From Cupriavidus consociatus (GTDB taxonomy: Bacteria > Pseudomonadota > Gammaproteobacteria > Burkholderiales > Burkholderiaceae), in assembly GCF_017814975.1 (NCBI RefSeq), contig NZ_JAGIQA010000010.1, positions 184,549 through 248,548 on the forward strand: DNA of 64,000 nucleotides, in the 5' to 3' direction. This document shows, piece after piece, positions 57,456 to 64,000 of the stretch (position 1 is the stretch's first letter; every line of letters starts with the position of its first letter). Both the position numbers and the translations under genes were made by a program. Under the pieces are notes generated by a model. It did no database searches. It was not told the DNA's origin and worked only from the letters and a program-made list of their open reading frames with translations.

Positions 57456-58637
57456 TCACGTCCTGACCAGCGCATCCCACTGCAGCGCGATCCGTTCGAG
57501 CGCAAAGCCGGCGGCCTTGCGGCGCCCGGCGCCGGCGAGCCGGGTGGCGGTCGCCGGTTCGCGGATCACGGTCAGCAGCGCTTGCGCAAGCGCATCCGCA
57601 TTGCCTGTCGCGACCACCAGCGCGTCTTGCCCGGGCGTCAGCAGTTCGCGCGGGCCGGTCTCGCAATCGGTCGAGACGATGGGCAGGCCAAAGGCCATGG
57701 CTTCGATCAGCACCAGCCCGAAGCCTTCGTATCGCGAACTCAGGCAGAACACCGACGCGCGCCCGTACGCTTGCTCCGGGTCGTGGCAGATGCCCGGCAT
57801 GCTGACGCTGTCCTGCAAGCCTAGTTCAACGATCAGCGCGGAGAGGGCAGGGCGTTCCTCGCCCTCGCCGTGAATCAGCAATTGCCAGTCCGGCGCCTGC
57901 GTGGCGACCTGCTGCCAGGCATGCAGCAGCACATCGAACCCCTTGGCCGCAACCAGCCGGCCCATGGCGAGCACGGTTTTCTGCGTGCGCGGCGCCGGTT
58001 CGGACGGCATCGGAAATGGCAGGGGGTTTGGCAGGCAGACGATATCGCTGCGCGGCTGCAGCGCTTCGCGCCAGCGCTGGCGGTCCCGCTCCGTCAACAC
58101 CACGACCTGCCGGCAGAAGCGTGCCGCGAGCCGCCGCGCCAGTTTGCGTGCCGGCTTGCCGAGGTCCTCGTCGAAGTGGCAATGCTCCCAGGCGATATGG
58201 TGCAGGCCCAGGCCAGCGGTGGCGGGCAGCACGAACAGGGCGAGCATGGTGTCGACCTGTACCAGCACTTCGGTCCTGTGCGCGCGGCAATGGCGGCGGA
58301 TGCCGGCCACGGTGGCCAGGTAAGCCCGCTTGAACGAAGGTCGTTGCGCAAACAGCGCTTCATGCCGGATGCGCGGATCAAGCGCGAACTGGCTGGCCTG
58401 GTCCCACAGGCTCAGAATGGTCAAGTTATGGCCGAGCGCGGCCAGCGCATTGGCGACCGTCGCCGTCATGCGTTCGGCGCCGGCCATGGCGTTCAGCGTG
58501 CCGGTCAGGAAGCAGATGTTGCGGCCGGAAGGCGGGGTATGCGTGGTGGTGAGCAAGGCGATCTGAGCGAGCCGAGGTGCTCTGAGGCACACGGAGACAC
58601 GAAAGGCCGCGGCCGGCATCTGGCGGCGGCGAGACAT
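57456..58637 (-). CDS. Glycosyltransferase family 4
   Basis: A GT4 enzyme of about 393 residues: ICFLTGTLNAMAGAERMTAT, HHIAWEHCHFDED, VVVLTERDRQRWREAL, VLAMGRLVAAKGFDVLLHAW, and LSSRYEGFGLVLIEAMAFGL (EX7E). The family is common for LPS-core or capsule transferases, and its place next to waaC-waaA suggests the core. The start is uncertain: ATG 58637 or GTG 58646, neither with a ribosome binding site. It is convergent with waaA across 35 bases. Confidence 0.84.
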   Translation of the reverse strand: MSRRRQMPAAAFRVSVCLRAPRLAQIALLTTTHTPPSGRNICFLTGTLNAMAGAERMTATVANALAALGHNLTILSLWDQASQFALDPRIRHEALFAQRPSFKRAYLATVAGIRRHCRAHRTEVLVQVDTMLALFVLPATAGLGLHHIAWEHCHFDEDLGKPARKLARRLAARFCRQVVVLTERDRQRWREALQPRSDIVCLPNPLPFPMPSEPAPRTQKTVLAMGRLVAAKGFDVLLHAWQQVATQAPDWQLLIHGEGEERPALSALIVELGLQDSVSMPGICHDPEQAYGRASVFCLSSRYEGFGLVLIEAMAFGLPIVSTDCETGPRELLTPGQDALVVATGNADALAQALLTVIREPATATRLAGAGRRKAAGFALERIALQWDALVRT

Positions 58638-58797
58638 GGGGCGCACGTTACACTAGACGGCAGCATTGTGCAGCCGGCAATGCTGAAACTTGCATGAATC
58701 CGCCAGGCTCTAAGCCAGCATGAAGCGCGGACGCTGCCGTGCGCTCGTCAAGCGCTTGCCAGCAGCGTTCCCGCCCAAGTCAGAGGAGCTTACCGAA

Positions 58798-59640
58798 ATG
58801 CAGACACCCCTTCGCGGCATATGCCGGAACGTCGGCCGGAGCATCGGCCTGCGTAGCGCGGCCATTGCGCTCGCAGCCGCCGTAGCCACACTTGCCGCCT
58901 GCGCCACCGCGCCGGCCCCCGGCCTGCCCAGCGCCGGCGCCAACCTCAACCAGACTCAGCCATCCGGTCCCAGCCGTTGGGAGCTGGTGCGCTGGCAGCA
59001 GGCCGACGGCACGCTGCGCGACATCCCGCATGGCGACAACGGCGAGCCCGTCATCTTCGAGTTCAGCGATGGCATCGATGCCGCGCAGGGCACGGTCAGC
59101 GGCACCAGCGGCTGCAACCGCTTTAGCGGCAGCTACGGCAAGACGGATACCGGCGTACGCTTCGACCGCGTCGCCGGCACGCGCATGGCCTGCCCGCCGC
59201 CGCGCATGGAACTGGAATCGGCGCTGCTCAAGGCAATGCAGGCATCGTTCACCACCGTCGGCACGCAGCCGTCGGTGGCCAGCACCGGACGGCAGGTTAT
59301 CTGGAAGACCGCCAGCGGCGACCTGCTGCAGTTTGCCGAGCGCGAAGGCGTGGGCAGGCGTGGGGCGAGCGCTGCGGCGGGCGGCATGGAGAAGATCGTT
59401 TATATCGATTCGCAGCGCGTGGAGTGTGCGGGCGTCGGCAAGATGATGTGCTATCGCTGGCGCGAGTCGCCGGACGCCCCGTGGCAGCTCTGGTACGGGC
59501 CGATCGAGGGGCTGGATTTCGAGCAGGGGGTTTCGTACAAGCTGCGCGTGCGCGAATACCAGGTGCCGAACCCGCCGGCGGATGCGTCGTCGATCAGGTG
59601 GCAGTTGTTGAAGGTGGAGTCGCGGACGCGGGGGCAATAA
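58798..59640 (+). CDS. META-domain / DUF4377 lipoprotein
   Basis: A 280-residue predicted lipoprotein: hydrophobic signal AAIALAAAVATLAAC with the lipobox cysteine, a META (HslJ-like) domain from about residue 55 to 185 (RWELVRWQQADGTLRDIP, GTSGCNRFSGSYG, GTRMACPP), then a DUF4377-like tail (VYIDSQRVECAG, WYGPIEGLDFEQGVSYKLRV). Function unknown; HslJ relatives link to heat or novobiocin resistance. The ATG at 58798 is chosen for its AGAGGAG ribosome binding site; an upstream ATG at 58720 lacks one. Confidence 0.85.
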   Translation: MQTPLRGICRNVGRSIGLRSAAIALAAAVATLAACATAPAPGLPSAGANLNQTQPSGPSRWELVRWQQADGTLRDIPHGDNGEPVIFEFSDGIDAAQGTVSGTSGCNRFSGSYGKTDTGVRFDRVAGTRMACPPPRMELESALLKAMQASFTTVGTQPSVASTGRQVIWKTASGDLLQFAEREGVGRRGASAAAGGMEKIVYIDSQRVECAGVGKMMCYRWRESPDAPWQLWYGPIEGLDFEQGVSYKLRVREYQVPNPPADASSIRWQLLKVESRTRGQ

Positions 59641-59669
59641 AGACGCTCGCGGTGCAATGGCGTTTGACC

Positions 59670-59711
59670 CGCTGCCGGTTTGCTCCCCTCTCCCACTGCG
59701 CGGGAGAGGGG
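59670..59711. repeat. Third copy of the GC-rich hairpin repeat (partial)
   Basis: The arms CCCCTCTCCC (59685-59694) and GGGAGAGGGG (59702-59711) with the loop ACTGCGC, and the left flank GCTGCCGGTTTGC, match the element at 1590-1637 (inverted there). The right flank with GGGGTGAGGG is missing. It lies between the convergent lipoprotein and tolC genes, so it may also act as a terminator. Confidence 0.8.
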
Positions 59712-59746
59712 AGCCATCATCAGCGGCAGTAGCTGGCGATAAGCGT

Positions 59747-61255
59747 TCAGGAGCGCGGCGTTCCGCCATCGCGCCGCGCGCCGCGGCGATCAGCGGTGGC
59801 CGCCGCCTTTGCCGGCGTCTTGCCGACAGCCTGCGCCGGCACCGGCAGCTTGTACATCGACCCCGGCATGGAAGTCAGCAGCGTATTGATCTGCACCACG
59901 TCCGCTTCCTGCAGCACGCCGGTGGAAGCCTTCAGCCGCAGGCCGTTCATGATGGTGTCATAGCGCGCCTTGGCCAGGTCGCGCCGCGTCGAGAACAGCT
60001 GTGCCTCGGCGTTCAGCACGTCGATATTGATGCGCACACCAACCTCATAACCCAGCTGGTTCGATTCCACCGCGCTCTGCGCCGAACGCTCGGCGGCCTC
60101 CAGCGCCTTGACCTGTGCCAGCCCGTTGGATACGCCAGAGTAGGTCTGCCGCGCCGTCTGCGCAGCCGTGCGGCGCGCGAATTCCAGGTCGCTGGCGGCC
60201 TTGTCCGCCAGCGCGATGGTCTCGCGCACGCGCGACTGGATCTGGCCCCCGGAGAAAATCGGCATGGTCAGCTGCACGCCGATCTGCGACGCGTTGTAGT
60301 GCGTCGAGATCGCCTGCGTGGCGCTGCCAGTCTGGTTATTGAAGCCGTACGATGCCACCAGGTCGACCGACGGCAGGTGCCCGGCCTTGGCCTTGTTGGT
60401 TTCGCGCTGTGCGGTTTCCAGGTTGTAGCCCGCCAGGTTGACCTGCGGGTTACTGGTCTCGGCCTGCGCGGCCCAGGCGTTGACGTCGGGCGGCTGCGGA
60501 CCGGGGATGGGTGCCTCGGAGCGCAGGCCCATCAGTTCGTCGACCGGCTTGCCGGTGATCTGCTGCAGCGTGGCGCGCTTGATCTCCAGGTCGTTCTGCG
60601 CGGCGATCTCGGTCGAGGTCGCCAGGTCGTAGCGCGCCTGGGCGTCGTTGGCATCGACGATGGTGGCGGTGCCGACCTCGAAGTTGCGCTTGGCCTGTTC
60701 CAGCTGCTCGCCGATCGCCTTCTTCTGCGCGCGCGCCAGGTACAGGTTGTCCTGCGCGGCGAGCACGTCGAAGTAGGCCTGCGCGCTGCGCGTGATCAGG
60801 TCGAGCTCGGCCTGGTGGAAGGTGACTTCGCCCGCCATCGCGGCCAGCTCGCCCTGCTTGTAGGTTTCCCAGCGGTCCCAGCGGAACAGCGGCTGGCTCA
60901 GCTGCAACTGCCAGTTGTTGTTGTTGAAGAAACGCGTGCCCGAGGCGCTGGGCGAGCCGCCGATCGGCAGCGAGGCGGTCTGGTCGAGCTTGGTGCGGTT
61001 GGCGCCGGCGGTGCCGACGACCTGCGGCAGCAGCCCGGCGCGGCCCTGCGGCAGCTTCTCGCGCGTGGCGAGCAGCTGCGAGCGGGCACTGGCGAACTGG
61101 GCGTCATTGGATTGCGCATCGCGATAGACCTGCAGCAGGTCGGCCGCGCCTGCCGGTGCCGTGGGCAGCATGGCAAGCAGCGGGGCGAGCAGGGTAGCCG
61201 CGATCGCCAGGCGAGTCCGGATCGCTCCGGGCTGGGCGTTGGGCGCAAACGTCAT
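59747..61255 (-). CDS. TolC family outer-membrane efflux protein
   Basis: A 502-residue outer-membrane channel component. The signal peptide (LAIAATLLAPLLAMLPTAPAGAA) is followed by two related halves: LLQVYRDAQSNDAQFASARS with LPQGRAGLLPQVVGTAGANR at the start of the first, and VNLAGYNLETAQRETNKAKA with GHLPSVDLVASYGF in the second. That duplication is the TolC fold. GGAGGTG precedes the ATG at 61255. It could pair with the RND pump gene at 62474, though Pcm-like and rhodanese genes lie between. Confidence 0.93.
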   Translation of the reverse strand: MTFAPNAQPGAIRTRLAIAATLLAPLLAMLPTAPAGAADLLQVYRDAQSNDAQFASARSQLLATREKLPQGRAGLLPQVVGTAGANRTKLDQTASLPIGGSPSASGTRFFNNNNWQLQLSQPLFRWDRWETYKQGELAAMAGEVTFHQAELDLITRSAQAYFDVLAAQDNLYLARAQKKAIGEQLEQAKRNFEVGTATIVDANDAQARYDLATSTEIAAQNDLEIKRATLQQITGKPVDELMGLRSEAPIPGPQPPDVNAWAAQAETSNPQVNLAGYNLETAQRETNKAKAGHLPSVDLVASYGFNNQTGSATQAISTHYNASQIGVQLTMPIFSGGQIQSRVRETIALADKAASDLEFARRTAAQTARQTYSGVSNGLAQVKALEAAERSAQSAVESNQLGYEVGVRINIDVLNAEAQLFSTRRDLAKARYDTIMNGLRLKASTGVLQEADVVQINTLLTSMPGSMYKLPVPAQAVGKTPAKAAATADRRGARRDGGTPRS

Positions 61256-61368
61256 GACACCTCCAGGTTGCCGGGCGCGGGCCACGGCCTACGGTCGTTT
61301 CTTCTTCGGAATGCTGCTTGCGGTGCGATCGGAAGCGGCCGGCCCGCGTGGGCAGGCCGTGGTTCGCT

Positions 61369-61692
61369 TCAGTACTTCGGCATCGCCGGGTCCACCTCGC
61401 TGGCCCAGGCGTCGACACCGCCGGTCAGGTTGTAGACCCTGGCGTAGCCCTGGCGCTCCAGGAACGCCGCCACCTGCATGCTGCGCATGCCATGGTGGCA
61501 GATGCAGACGATGTCGGCGTCTTCGTCCAGTTCGGCGGCGCGTGCCGGGATGTCGCGCATGGGGATATGGGTGATGCCGGGCATGGCGCAGGTCTGCACC
61601 TCCCAGCCTTCACGTACGTCCAGCAGGACCGGCCTGGTGCGGCTGGCATCGGCCAGCCACTGGGCCAGTTCGGTCGGCTTGATTACCTGCAT
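61369..61692 (-). CDS. Single-domain rhodanese-like protein
   Basis: A 107-residue rhodanese domain: LLDVREGWEVQTCAMPGITHIPM, cut here as LLDVREGWEV and HIPM, then VCICHHGMRSMQVAAFLERQ with the active-site Cys in the CHHGMRS loop, and VYNLTGGVDAWA. The loop composition fits the GlpE/thiosulfate sulfurtransferase group; the substrate is unknown. AGGA precedes the ATG. It lies 13 bases after the Pcm-like gene in the same operon. Confidence 0.92.
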   Translation of the reverse strand: MQVIKPTELAQWLADASRTRPVLLDVREGWEVQTCAMPGITHIPMRDIPARAAELDEDADIVCICHHGMRSMQVAAFLERQGYARVYNLTGGVDAWASEVDPAMPKY

Positions 61693-61705
61693 GATGAAAC
61701 TGTCC

Positions 61706-62359
61706 TCAGAACTGGAACTGCGACGGACGGGCCGCGCCCTGCAGGGGCTTGACCGCGGTCTCGAACAGGTTGACGACCTGGTACTCGGTCTCGGACACGC
61801 GCGTGATCAGGCGCGCTTCCATCACCGGCAGTTCGCCCACGATGGCGGCGATGCGGCCGCCCACCTTGACCTGGGAGAGGATCGACTGGGGCAGCGCCGG
61901 CAGCGAGCCCGAGATGCAGATCACGTCGTACGGCGCCGCGGCGGCCCAGCCGTCGGCGGCATTGCCTTCGGCGACGTCGACGTTGGTGACGCCGGCGCTG
62001 GCCAGGTTGGTGCGGGCCAGCTCGACCAGCTCGGGGACGATGTCCACGGTCAGTACGTGGCGCGCGCGGTTGGCCAGCAGGGCGGCCATGTAGCCGGAGC
62101 CGGCGCCGATTTCCAGCACGTTCTCATGCTTGCGCACGGCCAGGTCCTGCAGGATGCGGGCTTCGACCCGCGGCGGCAGCATGTTCTGCCCGGCGGGCAG
62201 CGGAATCTCCATGTCGACGAACGCCAGCGAGGCGTACGCGGCCGGGACGAACTGCTCCCGCTTGACCACCGCCAGCAGGTCCAGGATTTCCTGGTCCAGC
62301 ACGTCCCACGGGCGGATTTGCTGTTCGATCATGTTGAATCGGGCTTTTTCGAGATCCAT
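61706..62359 (-). CDS. Protein-L-isoaspartate O-methyltransferase-like protein
   Basis: A 217-residue SAM methyltransferase of the Pcm family: MDLEKARFNMIEQQIRPWDV, VLEIGAGSGYMAALLA (SAM motif I), HVLTVDIVPELVELA. The substrate loop that reads GQTISQP in active isoaspartyl repair enzymes is GQNMLPPR here, so the active-site Ser is missing and repair activity is doubtful. AAGGAATGG lies before the ATG at 62359. The order pcm-like/rhodanese/tolC looks conserved in Burkholderiales. Confidence 0.88.
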   Translation of the reverse strand: MDLEKARFNMIEQQIRPWDVLDQEILDLLAVVKREQFVPAAYASLAFVDMEIPLPAGQNMLPPRVEARILQDLAVRKHENVLEIGAGSGYMAALLANRARHVLTVDIVPELVELARTNLASAGVTNVDVAEGNAADGWAAAAPYDVICISGSLPALPQSILSQVKVGGRIAAIVGELPVMEARLITRVSETEYQVVNLFETAVKPLQGAARPSQFQF

Positions 62360-62473
62360 CTTGCCATTCCTTACCAAGGCCAACCGCTGTCGTTCTGTGC
62401 GCCGGCCGCGCGGTGCCCACGGCCGGACAGTCTTGTCTAACCCGCTATTTTAACCTTGCGGGGGCCGTCGGGT

Positions 62474-64000
62474 TCATTCCGCGCTGGCCTCCGATGGCCG
62501 CGGCAATTCCTGTGCGGCCGGGCGGGTGGTGGCGGCCGCGACGTGGGTCGGTGAGGGGGCGGGCGCCTTGCCTTGCCACAGCCGGCGCAACCACGCGCCG
62601 AAATCATCAAGATACGTATAGATCACAGGCACCACCACCAGCGTCAGGATCGACGAGGTGATGATCCCGCCGATCACCGTCTGGCCCATCGGCGCGCGCT
62701 GCTCGGCGCCTTCGCCCAAACTGAAGGCCAGTGGCACCATGCCGAAGATCATCGCCAGCGTCGTCATCAGGATCGGGCGCAGGCGCACGCGCGCGGCTTC
62801 GACCAGCGCGGCCTCGCGCGACAAAGGCTGGCGCCCGTCGGCGCCGTCCACATGTCCTTGCCGCGCCTGGTTGGCAAAGTCCACCAGCAGGATCGCATTC
62901 TTCGTCACCAGACCCATCAGCATGATGAAGCCGATGATCGAGAACATGTTCAGCGTCGAGCGGAACAGCAGCAGCGCGGCGAACACGCCCACCAGCGTCA
63001 GCGGCAGCGAGGTCATGATGGCAATCGGCTGGAAGAAGCTGGCGAACTGTGAGGCGAGGATCATGTAGATGAAGATCACCGCCAGCGCCAGCGCCGACAC
63101 CGCGTAGCCGAAGGATTCGTTCATCGACTTGGTCGAGCCGCCGAAACGGTACTTGTATCCAGCCGGCCAGTTCATGCCGTCCAGCGTGGCCTTGACGTCG
63201 CGTGCCACCTCGCCGGCGGAGCGGCCAGCTACGTTGGCGGTCAGCTCGACCTCGCGGTTCAGGTCGCGCCGGCTGATCTGGTTGGCGCCGGTGGTCGGCA
63301 CCAGCTCGGCGACCTGGCGCAGCGGCACCATCTTCGGCGAGCCGTCGGCGTTCGCCTGGCTGCTGGCGATCATCAGCGCGCTCAGGTCGGCCATGCCGGT
63401 GCGCGCGTCCCTGGGCAGGCGCACGCGCACGTCGTAGTTCTCGTCATCGGGCGCGCGCCAGGAACTGATGGCGTCGCCGGCCAGCAGCGGGCGCAGCGCG
63501 TTGCCGATCTGCGCTACGCCCACGCCCAGGTCGGAGGCGAGCTCGCGGCGGATGCGGATCTCGATGGTGGGGCGGTCGTCCTTCATGCTGGAGTCGAGGT
63601 CGGCGAGACCGGGAACCGCCCGCATGCGCTTGCCGGCTTCCTGTGACAGCCGGCGCAGCTCGTTGAGGTCGTCGCCCTGGATCGAAACCTGGATTGCCTT
63701 CTGGCCGCCGGCGCCATCGGGCATGCCGACCATCGTCAGCGTGATGCCCGCAATGCCCGCCAGCCGCTCGCGGATCAGCGGGTTGAGCTGCGCGGTCGAG
63801 AGCTTGCGCGCGCGCCGCTCGGTCAGCCGCACCGAAACCAGCGCGTTGTTGCGGCCCGAGGCGTTACCCGAGTTGATGGTGGCGTAGGTGTAGGCGACTT
63901 CCGGGAAGGATTTCAGCGCGGCCTCCACCTGCCGCACCTTGGCCTCGGTCACTTCGAGCGACGTGCCCACCGGCGTGGTGAAGCCGACCTGCGTCTCGCC
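62474..64000 (-). CDS. RND-family efflux pump inner-membrane subunit, C-terminal part
   Basis: The last 508 codons of an RND transporter; the frame is open at the window edge, so the 5' part lies outside. Visible blocks: periplasmic domain (IQVSIQGDDLNELRRLSQEA, VPLRQVAELVPTTGANQISR), FRFGGSTKSMNESFGYAVSA-like entry to the last membrane bundle (YRFGGSTKSMNESFGYAVSA), FIYMILASQFASFFQPIAIM, MGLVTKNAILLVDFANQARQ, RLRPILMTTLAMIFGMVPLA and GQTVIGGIITSSILTLVVVP. It is of the hydrophobe/amphiphile (AcrB-like) class. Confidence 0.93.
   Translation of the reverse strand, partial: GETQVGFTTPVGTSLEVTEAKVRQVEAALKSFPEVAYTYATINSGNASGRNNALVSVRLTERRARKLSTAQLNPLIRERLAGIAGITLTMVGMPDGAGGQKAIQVSIQGDDLNELRRLSQEAGKRMRAVPGLADLDSSMKDDRPTIEIRIRRELASDLGVGVAQIGNALRPLLAGDAISSWRAPDDENYDVRVRLPRDARTGMADLSALMIASSQANADGSPKMVPLRQVAELVPTTGANQISRRDLNREVELTANVAGRSAGEVARDVKATLDGMNWPAGYKYRFGGSTKSMNESFGYAVSALALAVIFIYMILASQFASFFQPIAIMTSLPLTLVGVFAALLLFRSTLNMFSIIGFIMLMGLVTKNAILLVDFANQARQGHVDGADGRQPLSREAALVEAARVRLRPILMTTLAMIFGMVPLAFSLGEGAEQRAPMGQTVIGGIITSSILTLVVVPVIYTYLDDFGAWLRRLWQGKAPAPSPTHVAAATTRPAAQELPRPSEASAE

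Noticed and set aside
59657..61435. 592-codon open frame on the plus strand
   Set aside because: Antisense to the tolC-type gene, with a low-complexity Leu/Arg/Gln translation and no domain.

Overview
This 64 kb window is high-GC chromosomal DNA of a betaproteobacterium of the Burkholderiaceae, most likely Cupriavidus or a close relative. I infer that from gene order and protein character (ppc next to hemC-hemDX-hemY; yqgE-ruvX-pyrR-pyrB-pyrC'-plsC; apaH followed by rmlBDAC; manB-waaC-waaA; tolC-rhodanese-pcm), not from a database search. No rRNA, tRNA, CRISPR array, transposase or phage gene was seen.

Layout. (1) 1-1640: an ECF-type sigma factor overlapping the start of its probable anti-sigma gene (cut by the window edge), a divergent ferritin-like exported protein, and an inverted pair of GC-rich intergenic repeats. 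(2) 1644-17490: housekeeping genes, namely PEP carboxylase, haem synthesis (hemC, a hemD-hemX fusion, hemY), photolyase, an rRNA pseudouridine synthase, the pyrimidine operon yqgE-ruvX-pyrR-pyrB-pyrC'-plsC with a dihydroorotase homologue that lacks its metal-binding histidines, and apaH. (3) 17745-53239: a roughly 35 kb surface-polysaccharide (O-antigen/exopolysaccharide) locus at the usual Burkholderiaceae position between apaH and manB-waaC-waaA. (4) 53641-57420: phosphomannomutase and the LPS inner-core genes waaC and waaA. (5) 57456-64000: a glycosyltransferase, a META-domain lipoprotein, a TolC-type outer-membrane protein, a rhodanese, a Pcm-like protein and the 3' part of an RND pump gene.

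The polysaccharide locus. A long plus-strand series (17745-41772) encodes complete dTDP-L-rhamnose synthesis (rfbBDAC), GDP-L-fucose synthesis (manC, gmd, fcl, with manB at 53641), an ABC exporter (Wzm and a Wzt with a C-terminal glycan-binding domain), and a tightly overlapping seven-gene cassette (28192-34500). The cassette begins with CDP-glucose synthesis (RfbF, RfbG), continues with an RmlC-type epimerase, a TylC3/NovU-type sugar C-methyltransferase, a perosamine-synthase-type aminotransferase and a sugar N-formyltransferase, and ends with a CmcI-type methyltransferase. Read as a pathway it predicts a CDP-linked, C-methyl-branched 4-formamido-4,6-dideoxyhexose, possibly as a methylated chain cap read by Wzt. 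Glycosyltransferases follow, including a GT11 alpha-1,2-fucosyltransferase. A convergent minus-strand operon (48278-41803) encodes GTs, Wzx and Wzy. Next to it are a WecA-type initiator (+) and a second minus-strand operon (53239-49504) with a WcaJ/WbaP-type initiator, a GT4 and a second flippase. The locus therefore holds genes for both ABC-dependent and Wzx/Wzy-dependent assembly.

The best candidate for an undescribed system is the 28192-34500 nucleotide-sugar cassette. The order and family of the genes are read from the sequence; the product structure is inference.
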